Positions 10,184 through 22,789 of a DNA stretch of 64,000 nucleotides are shown piece after piece (positions within the stretch are counted from its first letter, which is position 1; every line of letters starts with the position of its first letter). Both the position numbers and the translations under genes were made by a program. Below the pieces are notes generated by a model. The model saw only the letters and a list, made by a program, of their open reading frames with translations. It ran no database searches and was not told the origin of the DNA. This stretch comes from Klebsormidium nitens (taxonomy: Eukaryota > Streptophyta > Klebsormidiophyceae > Klebsormidiales > Klebsormidiaceae): contig DF236963.1 of NCBI GenBank assembly GCA_000708835.1, positions 310,001 to 374,000 on the forward strand, in the 5' to 3' direction.

Positions 10184-13100
10184 ATGGACTCGCCCATGGA
10201 GGGGGTTGAGGAGTTGGCGTCAGACGATTTCTTCGCAGGGACGCTGCAGCACTTCAAGAATTCGGAGCGCATTGACAACCAGCACTTGTGTGCGGTTATC
10301 CTGGCATTGTCTGAGGTCATCAGAGAACAGGGGCTCAAGCCGACGGCGACCGCTTACTTTGCAGCAATCATGGCGTCGTTGGAAAGGAGACAGGTGGGGT
10401 TCCAGTTTGTCAAAAAGAAAACTTTCAACCGTTGTTGAACTTGATGGTCGTTCGAATTGGAACGTGGGTTGAGACGTAGGAGTTGGAGGCCCCCTTCAAA
10501 ATCATCGTTGGATGGGGCGAAGGCATGAAAGGGTGGTGTAGTCGAGCAACAAGCTTAGACTTGGTGGTGCTTTTCCAAGTTGGCCAGGTATCAAGATTAG
10601 GGTTTGTGCACACCATTACCAATCTGATGAAGATGCAATGAGGGGTGGTGCAATCAGCGCGCTACATTTTAGTGTGACCAACAATCTTTGTCCGTCCCGG
10701 CTTCCCGTCTCGAATGGCGGGGCCCTCTCTAGGCCCTATGTCTTGGAAGCTCGAGAGAAGCCTATTCTGCTCGTTCTCAATCCTAAAAGTTTCTGCCTGT
10801 GGCCGAGTGCTGTTGCAGCGGCCCAACCGTACGCATCACTTTCTATTGCCACTTTTGGGCTGACTTGAAGCAAGACCCCAAATAAAAACCTATTAAGTCC
10901 GCCTTTTAAAACCCTTCCTACAGGCCCAGGGCAGCCTTGACGTCCTCTTCGCCACCGTGTCCCTTCTCGCTCTAGTTCTGCCCAAGCTCCCCCAGGGCGT
11001 CCTGCGGTCCAAGCTGGACGCTTCGCTGGCGGTCGTGTCCGAGATTGTGTCCGAAACCAAGGGCGGAGAGTCGGGGGCGGCGCAGGGCGTCGTAAAGGCG
11101 GGGCTTGGTTGCTTGCAAACGCTGCTGCAAGAAGCGGACCATTCCAAGTGGCTGAAGCTGGCGCGTCCGTTTGGGCTGTCGCTGCATTACTGCACCGATG
11201 CACGCCCCAAGGTGCGGGAGCTCGGCCTTTGGAATGCTTGACCTGGGTTGTCCTGCAGTAGCATTGCGCATTGCAAGCTGGGTGAATGGTTCCTCCAAAA
11301 TGGGAGGCCGTTGCTACGAGTTAATGGTTTCTGGTGGACGGATGTTTGTAAAGGGATGGCTGCTTCCTCGAATTGGAGTTGCTTGTGCGGACGTTCCGTA
11401 GAGAGGCTTCCTTTGGGAAACTCTTGCTAGGCCCTCATTTGCAGCACCTCCGCTGAGTACCTCGAAAGTGCACAGAGGCAGACGCGAATCACCACTCATT
11501 TCAAGCTCTTCCACTATGTGCAACAACCTGGATTATTAAAACCCAACAGCTTTAATTTTGAAAGTACTCTGAACTGAGCGTCCGGCACTCCAGGTCCGAA
11601 AGCGCGCCCACCTCGCCGTGTCCGAAGTCCTCTCCAGCCTCGCCGGCACTCCTTCCCTCGCCGCCGCAAGCGATTCCGTCGACGCCTTCTGCGATAGCGT
11701 TCTCACCGCGGCCACGAGCGGCGCTCCTTCGGAAAGCGCCACGTCAGCCGCCTCGTCAGCGATGCACCTCCTGGGCGGCGTCCGGAGCTTCCTCCCGAGA
11801 CTGTCCGGAAAAGCGTCCGGAAAGCTCATGCAGGTGATTCACAGTGCTTTTATTCCCCGTCTAGTTCTCTCGCCCTCTGTACCAGAAGTTAGTGACTAGT
11901 ATACCTGTTCTACTTCAAGGATACTCCTGGATTGTTGGTCACGGCTTCACGGTGCCACCTCATCGGTCGACTCTTTGCACTGTTCAAGTCTGTTGGAGAA
12001 AGGTTTCATTAATTTGTGAGTTTCTGGTAATCACGATTATTGCGAAGACTGATAATACCAAGTTTTGGGTTTGAGAAGCTCAGTGTCTGACCCTGAACAT
12101 TCGCAACTCACCTTGGTGCAGCGGCTAGTGTCCCTGCTCGCGCTCCAGCAGCCAATCATCTCGCGCCACGTCATCGACGCCCTGGACGCCTACGCCAGCG
12201 AGGACGCTGACGCCAGCGCCGACGCCGGCGTTTTGGCGGACGTCCTCGGACGGGTGCTCGAGCTCTCGGACGCCGAGAAGCTCTCGGGAGACGAGTCGGC
12301 CGCCGTCGCGAAGTTGATCGAGAAGGGCTACGCAAAACTCTTCCGCGCCGACCCGGCGCTCGGTGCGAAAAGGCTCCCGGGGGCCTTCCACGCGCTTGCG
12401 GCGGGGCTGGCGTCGGAGCGTGAGGAGCTTATTTTCACCACCGCAGAGTCGCTCCGTGCGCTGATCAACGGGTGCATCGACGATGCGATGATTCGGCAGG
12501 GGTTGGCGGAGGGCAGAACGGGCCCGAGCGAAATTGAGCGGGTGTGCGTGTGTTTGGAGGGAACGCTGGGGTATCAGTATAGGGGGGCGTGGGATATGGC
12601 GCTCCTAGTGGTGGCGGAAATGTACCAGAAGCTGGGGCCGGCGAGCTACCAGCTTATGTATAAGACGACGCAGACGCTTGGTAAGTCGGCTTTTGATGAG
12701 ACTGTTGGTCTGCATATGTGAACGATGTTTGGGATAATGAGAGAAATGAATTTGAGTGCCTAAGGCTACCTTGGCGTTTTGAGGACGGGAAGAAGATGGT
12801 GAAGAAAAATTTCTGACGAAATTGGGGTTTTGAGTCTCATTTCAACGGCTTTGGATTTTATAGATGATCTGGCATACAGTTTTTCAAAGACACTTTCCGG
12901 ACCGTTACGACTTTCTCTGAATCAGCCTCCGTCCAAACAGCTCACCTCAATTGCCGAACTTTCGTGCCGTCAAAAACCCGGAAAAACAAGGTGAACGTGA
13001 CCTCCTTTAATCGTCTTTTCCGCATTGACAGGCGAGCTCCAGGCTCTCGAAGACGAAAACATGCCATGCCGCCCTCAACTACACGCCGCAATCGGCGCAG

Positions 13101-16100
13101 CTATTGAGGCGATGGGCCCCGAACAGCTGCTGTCGATCCTGCCCCTCAATTTGGACGGCCCAGATTTGTCCAAGGCGAATCTGTGGCTGCTGCCAATCCT
13201 GGAGAAGCACATAGTGGGAGCGCGTTTACACTGGTTCGCCGACCAGGTGTTGCCCCTGGTGGGAACGCTCTCACAGCGGGCGGCGAAAGCGACGGCGGAG
13301 GGGCGGCCGATTGCGGCGCGAAACGCGGAGGCATGCGCGACGCAGGTGGGTGGAGAAACGATCTGCAAGGCAACCGTAACGATATGTTCTTAGGACATCA
13401 CGAATTACGAATTTCTTTCTTACGAAGAAAGAAATTATGCGCATTGGTTTGTTCTGGATTACTGGACTGCTGAATGGAAATGTGAGCAGTAGCAACAACA
13501 ATTGTCAGAAGTCAAAAGCGAAGTCAACCTCGGGCCTGTCCAACAATCGAAGCATTGCTCTTCCGTGGCTCCGAACTCATTGAGCTCTGATGAGCCAAAC
13601 AATTCTAACGACCCTGGTTCCCGGTAACTTCATAGGAAAACCCACTTCACATCCTGGGGAACTTGTGTTGAAAGAAGGCGGTCGATCGAGATGTACGACC
13701 TCCCTGTGGCCGCAGGCAAATCAGAGCTTGCGAAGGTCGGTGCCGACTTGTGGCAAAACTGACGGCCACCGGTCGTTTCGAGCAGACGCTTTGGAGACAA
13801 TCTCTCCGGAAAAACCAGTTTAGAACAAAACCCTCCCCTTCTCTCGCTGCAGCTGTGGGGCCTCCTTCCCGCCGTCTGCAACTACCCGGTTGACGCCCCC
13901 GACTCCTTCAAGTTCCTCGCAAAGCACCTCGGGACCGCTTTCAACGACCGTCCGGAGCTTCGGGGGGTAATCTCCTCCTCCCTCCAACACCTCATCAAAC
14001 AGAGCAAACAAGCGCGCGATGCCCCCGCCGGGGGGGCGGATGCGAGCGACTCCGAAACCCCCCTCAGCGCGTCGGTTCGACGGGCGCGCGCGTTTTACAC
14101 CCCAACAGTTGGCGCCGCGAACCTAGCGGCGATAACGGCGTTCACGAGAAACTTTCTCCCCCTCTTCTTCAATGCCTTCGTCGCGTCCCCCCCAGAAAAG
14201 CGCGCGGGAATTTTTGCGGCCGTCGAGGCGTTCGCCTCCGTAGCAGACCCGGCGCAAGTGCGCACTTTCGCGGAAACGATGATGGTCAAGCTCCTCGAAG
14301 CCACGCGCGACGCCGAGGCCCAAAAGGGGGGGGCGAAAACGCCCGGCGAAGCGGCCCCCATGAACGTGGACGGCTCCCCCGCCGCAACCCCCACCGCGCG
14401 GCGCTGCACGTTCATGGAGCTCGCCGTGGCGCTGACACCTGGCATGGATGACGTCAGCGTCGGGGCGCTCTACCGGGCGGCCCGCCCGGCGGTTATGGAC
14501 CCGGAGGCGCCCGTCCAGAAGAAGGCGTATAAGCTATTGGCGCGGCTCTGCGAGCTGCGGCCGGCGTTCCTACGCGCGCAGGGGGCGGACCTGTTCGAGC
14601 TCCTGATGACGTCACAGGCGGGGTGCGCGAGCGCGGCTCGGCGCGCGAGGCTGGCGTGCCTGCGCCACGTGGTCGTGCTGATGACGACGGAGGGGGCGGC
14701 GGAAAAGGACGAAGCCATCTCGGCGCTGGTGAGCGTTGCTCGTTTGGTTGCTTGCTGTCCTTCTCTCCCACTTTGTCTTCCCTTTTCTTTTGTTTCGCCT
14801 GGAGTTTGCGGTGAGCGCCGTTGTCAGGCGTGCGTTTGCTTGAGCGAGTGTGGCATCAATGAAAGACGTGCGTGCTTTTTGTTCCCGCGCATAGATTGCT
14901 CTGAGCATGGTGGTTGCTTCGCCTTAATAGAGCATGTGAGATACCAAGCATAGGACAAGAATTCACTGCGAATATCAGATGCCAGGCATCCCCTCTATGT
15001 TGGCTTCCTTATTGATCCCGCAGCTGAACCTCTTGGTAGATTCCGGGTTCCCAGGTCGTTCTTAGATTTTGTGCCGCTTGTTCCTTTCTCGAAGATACGA
15101 ATCACTTACAGAACCGTTACCTTTTCCTCTTGCAACAGGTGAGCGAGATCATCATCGCGACCAAGGAGGTAAACGCTAAGACGCGCAACGCCGCGTACGA
15201 GCTTCTGGTGACCATCGCGCGTGCCGCCGAGAATCCGGAGCTGGGTGGCTCGCAGGAGGCGCTCGTGCGCTTCTTCGGTGTGATTGTGGGCGGTCTGGCG
15301 GGAAGGACGCCGCACATGGTGAGCTCGTGGCACCAAAGTTCCTGTTCTCTTCAAACATAGCCTAGCATTATTTTCAAACATGAGCAGCAGTCATTGAGTC
15401 CTCGGAGCTTAAGCTTGACCTTGAGGTTACATCTCTTGATCTCACTTTATAGCTGCTTGGACATGGAGTCTGACAAGGATTTCTTATTGTGAGCTCTGAA
15501 GCTCGTAAACCGATTGTTTCAAACCCTAAATGCAACCCCTCGTCTACCTCCGTAATGCAGCGCATCCGTAATCACGCTTGCTCGCCTGTTGTGCGGGGTC
15601 TTTACCCCTGCTCAGCGACATCTTCTTTTGCCAAACCTACAAGTAGCATGAACTGGTCAGCCTACGTTCTGCGACCTTCCACTTGAACTCCACCTCTCCG
15701 TCCGCTGATTAGCGCATCTTGGGGGCTCTGCTCTACCTTGTCTAAACCACCGAAAAGCATCACTCACCCGCCTGAGTCTTATAATTTCCTACCCTTGTCT
15801 CTTACCCCTGAGACCTCCGTCCGCAGGTCAGCCCGTCGGTGGTTGCCCTGGCTGGCCTGCTCTACGACTCCACCTGTTAAGATCCTCGAAGTTAAAGGTC
15901 TGTTAGCCTCATTCCTTGACCTCTTAACCTGCCTCTTGACGCTACTTCTCAACCTTGCCCCTATTCATTGCAGATCAGCGCATCGGTGGTGGCCCTGGCC
16001 CGCCTGCTGTACGAGTTCTCCACCACTCTGTCGCACACCATCCCCGACCTGCTGCCGTCCGTGCTGCTCCTGCTGCGCACCAAGTCGCGCGAGGTCATCA

Positions 16101-18099
16101 AGAGCGTGCTCGGCTTTGTCAAGGTGCGTATATCCTCTGTTTCCTGTTCTTTCTGGTCTAACTTTGTCTCTTGTCTCTTCTTCGTGACTTTCTCTTGCTT
16201 TTCTAATCTCTTACAAGTGTTGCTTTCCGTTCTGCCTTCTTCCTCTTTCGGGTCTGTGTCTGTAGGTATATCCCTAAACTTCTGCTGTTCCCAAATCTGG
16301 TCGTCGTTTCCCGTTATCGCCGGTCCCTCCATTCACAATCCACGCCTTCTAGGGCGGACTCACTGGTTCATGTGCAGTTTAGCATAACTTGTGTGTTGCC
16401 CCTTTTCTAGTCCCTGCCATAGACTTTGAAACGAAAACAAGAGCGACTTTATTCTTTAGGGGAGCAAGGCAACGATGAGTAGCAAACGAATGCGCTTGTG
16501 ACTTTTGCAGGTCGTGATTGCTCGTCTTCCAGCAGACGATCTGGTACCCCATCTGCCTGATTTAGTGGAGGGTCTGCTCATCTGGGCCGAGGACTCCAAG
16601 AACCACTTCAAGATGAAGGTGAGCCGCCGTTCCGCCGGAATTTTTCCCCTCACTGTTTGAAGCATGCGGGACACAAACTGGATCGCTGTAGGTGCATCCC
16701 ACACTCCGTCATTCGCATGGTAGGTGCCAGGTATGGGACGCACCTACAAATACATTCTCGGATTGTCTGCTCTATTCGTACTCGGCCGCTATGCCAGCCG
16801 GCCAGCAGATTGGTCCAAAAAGAAGCCGAATCGACCGTCGTTGCTCCCACTACAGTGAAGCTTTCGTAAACTTCTCTCTTGACCTTACTGTAAGTCATGA
16901 AGAACATACCTGCTTCGTTGAAGCCAGGCTTTCCGGTTCCTACCGGGTTCTTTGTTTTTGGCTTTCCTCTATGGAAGAAGGATCTGTATGGACGACCTTT
17001 CCATACCTTTCGCTTACACCTGGTATCAACCGGGCTGCGGCATTGTGCATGGGCGTCACCATTATACTTGCTGACGTCACCCCTTCGCTCGCTGCAGATC
17101 AAGGTCATCTTTGAGCGGCTCGTGCGGCGGTGCGGATACGAGGCAGTTGCGGCGGTAACCCCTCCAGCACATCAAAAATTGATCACCAACATCCGGAAAA
17201 CGCGGGACCGCCTGGAGCGGAAGAAGCGCGAGAGTGAGGTCGGTTCCGTCAAGAGCGGGGCGGAGTCTGCCAGGGGCGGAGCGGAATCCGTCCGGTCCAA
17301 GGCGCTAACCAGAGCGGCGACCGCGAGAAGGTCGGAGTGGAGCCACGGGGATGTGTTCTCGGACGATGACGAGGAAGGGTTTGGAGGTTTAAGCGACGAC
17401 GGTGCGACGACGGTCGGGGGCGCGCCGGGGGACGGAGTGTCTAGGGGTGGCACGCTGGCAACACGAGCGGCGAGGAAGGCTAGAAAGGTGCGGAGTCGCC
17501 TGCCGGAGGAGGACGAATCTGGGCCGTTGGATCTGCTGGACGTGCAGCGGACGCGGAGATTAATGTCGGCGCCCGGAGGGGGGAGGAGAGGCGAAGAAGA
17601 GGAGGGGGGGTTCGAGGAAGATCCGGAGGGGAGGCTGATCATTGAAGAGGAGAAGAAGGGACGGAAACGGAGGCGGGACGGGGACGAAATGGAACTGGAT
17701 GACGACGATTATATCGGCAGTCAGAGCGGGAAGAGTAATGCGCGGAGCAGGAAAGGGGGGGACGCCCGAGGGGGAAAAGCGAAGGGGGAGTCGAAGGTAA
17801 ACCTGTCGAACAAGGCGCGGAAACTGCAGGACGGGAAGAGGGGCTTTGCGATGGGCGGGGAAGAGTACCGGGCGGGCAAAGGAAAGGGCGGGGGCGACGC
17901 GCGGGGGAAGAAGAAGCTGGAGCCGTTTGCGTATTGGCCGTTGGATCCGAAGATGCTGAATCGGAGGGAGGGGAAGCGGGCCGACGCGCGGAAGGGAATG
18001 GCGGACGTGCTGAAGACGGGGAGAAAGAAGAGGGGGGTCGGGGTAGATAAGAAGCGGTCGGGGATAAAGAAGGGGCACAAGGCCCACAAAAGAAAGTAG
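10184..18099 (+). CDS. RRP12: RRP12-like ribosome biogenesis HEAT-repeat protein (NUC173 family)
   Basis: Ten exons in phase: 10184-10393, 10924-11211, 11594-11833, 12122-12680, 13032-13345, 13853-14728, 15139-15318, 15974-16123, 16511-16618, 17098-18099. Predicted 1308 residues, normal for RRP12. The body is alpha-helical HEAT-like; SVVALARLLYEFS and LLRTKSREVIKSVLGFVKV mark the NUC173 region. The C-terminal exon is acidic then very basic, with the signature AYWPLDPKMLNRREGKR and a lysine-rich end suited to nucleolar import. RRP12 acts in pre-40S and pre-60S maturation and export. The first ATG (MDSPMEGVEEL) opens directly onto a conserved-looking helix. A possible AATAAA polyadenylation signal lies at 18244. 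Intron 7 carries three ghosts of the exon 8 acceptor, and a decayed copy of exon 10 lies 2.7 kb downstream. Confidence 0.93.
15540..16000 (+). repeat. Three ghost copies of the RRP12 exon 8 acceptor junction
   Basis: Real junction: CAG at 15971-15973, then ATCAGCGCATCGGTGGTGGC. Ghosts: CCGCAG ending 15826, then GTCAGCCCGTCGGTGGTTGC and CCTGGCTGGCCTGCTCTACG; about 15705, ATTAGCGCATCTTGGG and CTCTGCTCTACC; and GCAG ending 15560, then CGCATCCGTAATCACGCTTG. Spacing is about 120-150 bp. The nearest ghost is best preserved. None can be spliced in without frame disruption. Confidence 0.88.
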
Positions 18100-19261
18100 G
18101 TGTCTTGGTGTCAGAGTTCAGGGTTCAGGAACGAACACGCGGCACTGAGGTCAAGTTTCAAGGAAGGGGAGTCAGTTGGAGTACAGGCTTGGCATCCGTT
18201 AACGCACAATACGTGCAGCTGTGTTCTGGGTACGTGTCGCAAGAATAAACTGGTTGTCTATTGGTGATTAGTACCGATCATCGCCTTGTCGGACTCGCTC
18301 TTTCATGCGTCATGTCCGCTCTCATCTGCGGGTCGGGCAGCTAGGCCCGGCCGCCATACGTGACATGATTTATCCTCCAAAGAATGATCATAAACGGTTA
18401 CGTGAGTTGCATTGCAAGAAGCATTTTGCGTACAACCCTACATAAGATCATGACAGGGTCCTACTAACTAATAGACAATGTAATCCGCTTTCAAGTTTTT
18501 TGAGCGCTAATGTGTGCCCATCGAAACAGTTGTATTGTCGTGGGAAGTAGGCCCCATTGCACCGAACATGTCAGCGTTGAAATCGTGTTTCCGCTTGCAT
18601 GCTTTATTGTGACTCGGATATAGTGACGGTATCATTATGAATTGCAAACTTGCCCGACGCACCTTCTCATGCAGACTTTGCACGACCCAAATCTCCAAAT
18701 TACTGACTTTTCTGGAACGTCTCATGTGACCGTACGTCCTCGTACGAGCTCACCGGCCCGCTGCCATTGTACATTGATTGTCATCTTTGAGTCAACGAGA
18801 TGATGCATGGAGAATATGCGATAATGCACACTGAGCACACGGAGGCTATGACCCCGATACTCACATAACATGCGTGGAAATCACGATCGGAGTCTTTTGT
18901 CCTTTACCATGTTTTGGATTGAAGTGGTACGTTCAGGGAAGGGCAGCATGAACACACATAAAGCTAGAATTAATGTCGGCAACGAAACAATGATTTTGGA
19001 TAGTTTGTTCACTGGAGGTCTGAAGATGATGCTCGACTCATTTGCTCGTGAGTTTTCTGATTCCATTAAGATTATGTGTGACTCGTTGTCAGGATTGGGA
19101 GCTTAATCTTGCGTACGTAGTGTATCGTAGAGTAATACCCGTAATGGAGAGCTTACCTTCACAAAGCCATATCTGTACCGTTCTTACCCAGACAAGACTT
19201 CTCGGCCTCAGGCCCATCCCATAAAGAGCACCGCTGACTAATCGGCTTTTGACTTTGGTAA
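18100..19261. other. Intergenic: RRP12 3' UTR and spacer
   Basis: Holds the probable 3' UTR with AATAAA near 18244. The rest has no convincing coding sequence. ORFs around 18507-18725 and 18870-19106 lack the base bias of real exons in this window. Confidence 0.5.
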
Positions 19262-19951
19262 TCAGCTTACAGCTTCCTCTTGACCGACTTCTGGCCGGGT
19301 TCTGATTATTTCCTGTTTGATTGAAGTGACAAACGGTCCTCGCGTGTAGATTCTGCTGTTCGTTAGGAAAGAACATGAGAGCTCAAACCCCGCGAGAGCA
19401 ACAAAAGCCAGCTCCTCGCAAGCTACAGCCATGATCATCTCCACGAGAATCTTTTTGTTCGGACGCTCCGAGGTTGCTTCGTTCGCACTGTCGTCAGACG
19501 GCGTGACGTCACGCACTTCAGCATCCCGGTAGACCACAAAGTTTGCTTTGCCAATCGCTCCCTTTCGGGATTCCAGCCATGCTCGATTCAACGCGTTGCT
19601 CGCTCTGACTTGACATTCAAGGTTAGGGAACTTGGCACTCTTGGTGAGTAGATCCTGGGTCGCATCTAACCAGCCATGACCCAAGGCAACCGCCTGATTG
19701 CTCACTTCCGTTGCGTTTCCAACGGCCATGAGCCTCCCCAACAGCGTATCCACCCTTTCCGCCATTTTAACGACAAGATCGAGCTTATCATCTCTAACGA
19801 TCCTCGATGTCTGAACCACGCTGTAGAGCTCATCGGGCAGAAACTCCAGCAGAGTATCTAACTCCGCCAGACAGTCTCCTGACTCGTCGCAAGCTGATGC
19901 CGGAGACGCCATGTCTGGGTGGACTAAGAGTGGCGTGCCACTCCAATTCAA
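19262..19951 (-). CDS. Hypothetical protein, single-exon orphan
   Basis: Uninterrupted ORF of 229 codons; a second ATG at 19912 (MASPASACDESGD) is an equally good start and gives 216 residues. The product is mostly helical with regular hydrophobic spacing (LVVKMAERVDTLLGRLMAVG) and ends in a weakly basic tail. No signal peptide, membrane helix or known motif was recognised. It is the longest ORF between RRP12 and the glycosyltransferase, with mixed rather than strongly GC-biased codons. It could be a lineage-specific gene or an exon of a longer gene. Confidence 0.5.
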   Translation of the reverse strand: MNWSGTPLLVHPDMASPASACDESGDCLAELDTLLEFLPDELYSVVQTSRIVRDDKLDLVVKMAERVDTLLGRLMAVGNATEVSNQAVALGHGWLDATQDLLTKSAKFPNLECQVRASNALNRAWLESRKGAIGKANFVVYRDAEVRDVTPSDDSANEATSERPNKKILVEMIMAVACEELAFVALAGFELSCSFLTNSRIYTRGPFVTSIKQEIIRTRPEVGQEEAVS

Positions 19952-20784
19952 TTTGGAGTAGCGCTCCCTTCTGCCCGTAGCGGCTGACTATTTCAAGCCT
20001 CGTTCAAGGAAGCATCGCGAGGCGACTTTCGAAGATTACGTTCGTGAACAAAACAATCTAGGAAGTGACACAGACGACGATTATCCTGCCAAGAAGGTTC
20101 TGGAGAAGCTTTCGACAGGGCGCGCAGCCTTTATAATTTGTGCCTTTCCAGTGTTCACCCCGTCTACTGGACATCCGATTGTCTTTTGAGCATTATTCGA
20201 TTGCCTGCAAGAAGTAACGGCTCAAGACAGGTCAATCGTGAGTGGTCAGCCTACAGTTGACGGCCGAAGTGGCTGCGCGGCCGCGCGCTTCTCCGAAAAC
20301 TGCCGCGGTGAACCGCGCGCGCGCAGGCGCAGCTGCCAGAAAGGAGAGGCCCTGCTAAAGGTGCCCTTTTGTTCAAGAAACACTCAGAAGCACTAAAGTT
20401 GTTCAAATTGCGGCGGCGCTGAGGCGCCTGTTGCGTGCTGCTGTTTCACAATACTGTTCAAAGGCTCCGCACTCACCTCCACACACTTCCGGGGACACCT
20501 CTAGGGCAATGCCCCGGAACAAGCAAACGCCGGGCTGCTGAGCAATCCTTTTGCTCTTCGTTAAACTTAATTTTACCTTTAAGATCTTTGCTTCGTCGTT
20601 GTTCGATCGGGGCTGTTCTCAGCAAGTTCGCCGTGCTTCCAGGGTTTGACTCAGGCGCGCTCTTCAAGCACGAGGGTTTTAACCTTCCTGCACGCGTGGC
20701 CGCGGTTGCGCAACCCGCCGGCCCTAGAGGCCGCTACCCGGCAGTCTGCCCGCCCGGCCCGCCGGAAGCCGAAGCCCGATCTTG
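19952..20784. other. Intergenic with a GC-rich palindromic patch
   Basis: 20270-20330 is strongly GC-rich with the palindrome GCGCGGCCGCGC and a CGCGCGCGC run, possibly a CpG-type promoter patch for the orphan gene or a Z-DNA-prone spot. No coding sequence is supported. Confidence 0.4.
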
Positions 20785-21330
20785 GCTGTCTGGGAAAAGG
20801 ACTCGAGGTGCCCGGGTTACGAGGAGAATCCTGAGGGGAGGGTTGTGCCGGAACGACAGGAAGAAGACGAAAGTGCTGAAAAGACCAAAAGATGTTCTGA
20901 CAAAGACCGTTGCATTGACGTCAGAGCACATCTGGCAAGCGGAGAATTCACACTCGGAGCAAAGCTTGCCCGAGGGGGAAAAGCGAAGGGGGCGGGGATT
21001 AAATGTCTGTCGAAATCCAACCGTTAACCAGTTGAATGAACAGGCAGCAAGGAAGTAGGGGGCGCTTTGCGATGGCCGGGGAAGAGTACCGGGCGGGCAG
21101 GGGAAAGGCGGGGGCGACGAAGGAAGAGGCCGTTCGTTTATTGGCCGTTGGATCTGATATGCTGGATTGGAGGGAGGGAAAACGGGCGAATGCGCGGAGG
21201 GGAATGACGGACGTGCTTAAGACGGGGGGAAACGAAGAAGGGGGTACTTGTGGTTGATAGGAAGTGGTCGGGGGTTGGGGAAGGGTACTGCAGGGGCGCA
21301 AACGCCCACAAAGGAAAGAAGCAGTGCTTG
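20785..21330 (+). pseudogene. Partial decayed copy of the RRP12 last exon
   Basis: Matches RRP12 exon 10 in order. EENPEGR (near 20820) answers EEDPEGR; ARGGKAKG (near 20970) is identical; FAMAGEEYRAGRGK (about 21065) answers FAMGGEEYRAGKGK; LDWREGKRANARRGM then TDVLKTG answers LNRREGKRADARKGM then ADVLKTG. The end (near 21305) keeps AACGCCCACAAAGGAAAG against the parent's GGCCCACAAAAGAAAG. Several frameshifts and stops break it, and only the 3' third of the exon is present. It lies in the same orientation, so segmental duplication is more likely than retroposition. No poly(A) tract was seen. Confidence 0.88.
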
Positions 21331-22789
21331 AATGCTTGATGAATTCACTGTCGAAATTCACATGACCTTATAAGATGTAAAGTCAGCTCTACTAGTAAAA
21401 GTAATTCTACCTGCAAGCAATGCTTGGCTCCCGACTCGCTAGCTTCTTGCACGGTCGCTGGTCAAGCAAGAATGAAAGACTTCGCTTCAACCCACCCCAG
21501 CAACCGAGCCCCGTGTTGGTGGATATCGCAGGTCAAAACGTTGCATCGTGATGCCAGCGCTGAGATCTCGCTCGTTTCACCGTGTGCGTGGAAGTGTAAC
21601 ATGGAACTGCTTGAACAACCCGTTACTTAGGTGGTATATCGAGTTGTGCTTACACTCGTTTTCGCATTGCGGAAAGGCATAAGGGGCATTTGGCAAATAC
21701 CAGCTGGGGAAAGGGTCAAGTACTTGCAGCCGGTCTCCATGATGGCCGGGTTACTCTAATTAACTTTCAAATGCCAGCGCGCAGCAAGTTTCATGAATTC
21801 AAACTTATTGACAGGAACGGCTCAAATCATGGAGGAGCTCAGTTCATGTTTAGTACGTGTAGTATACTTAGCTGGACACAGTCATACGGAAATATATGAC
21901 AATTGTCTGGCATGTCTGTCGGAAATTCTGGATACTTGCTGGCCCCTTCCCGATCCTGCGTATCTCGTGCAGAGGCAACGAGATGCTTTTCCATTCCTTC
22001 AGTGACCAATGCCATTTCATGGGCAGAAGCAATTGCGGTCGCTAGCTAAGTGTTTGCAGGTATGCCGGCCGCGGCTTTTGCACGTACTCTGATTTTCAAG
22101 TTAATGCTCTTCACTGCTCATACGTGCTGATGGGCCGATATGCGGACACTGCGACAATTCATGGGCTACAGGCCGCCATGCCCGGCCGCATACTGAAAGT
22201 TTCGAATACATAGTACACCATGAGGCCGGCCACATGACGTCGACAAAGCTCGGCCATCCGAAAGCATCACAGGCGTCTGCGCCATTACCAGGCTTTGAAA
22301 AGCCAATTTCACATTTGGACCCACCTTTAACACAGTTTCGTATATGTGGCCGCCATTCTTTACAACACATACGTTCATGCTTTTGTTTACGTGCCAGCTA
22401 GACAACAGCTGTACTCGGCATCCCCAAACTTGCGCGCAGGTTCGATTTCACAGGCGCATGATGCTTTTTGGACCAACATCAGGACATAATTATAGCGGCC
22501 CACATATGCACATGCTCAGAACAACTATCATGCAATTTCGCGCGGTCAGCGTAATTGATTGATGAATCAGAACGGTGTTGGTCGAACAGTGACGGGTCTC
22601 CGTTCAAATTTTAGTTGGTTGATGAACTGCAATGTGGGCGTCTGAGATAATTCGCTAAAGTCACGGTATATACACTATTGCATGCAAGCGCAACTTTTCT
22701 AGCTTGCCATCGGACAAATCCCGGCCCACCGAAAAGATCGGCCAAAGACCGGACCTATATGTACCTCAATCATCCTGGAGAGGCGCGGG
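21331..22789. other. Intergenic
   Basis: No gene, RNA or repeat family recognised. Several short ORFs overlap on both strands without codon bias. 22070-22250 contains GCCGGCC/GGCCGGC patches of unknown meaning. Confidence 0.4.

Noticed and set aside
14729-15146. Direct repeat GGTGAGCG at both ends of RRP12 intron 6, as from intron gain by duplication of an AGGT site
   Set aside because: Eight bases that include the donor consensus can match by chance; other introns of the gene do not show it.
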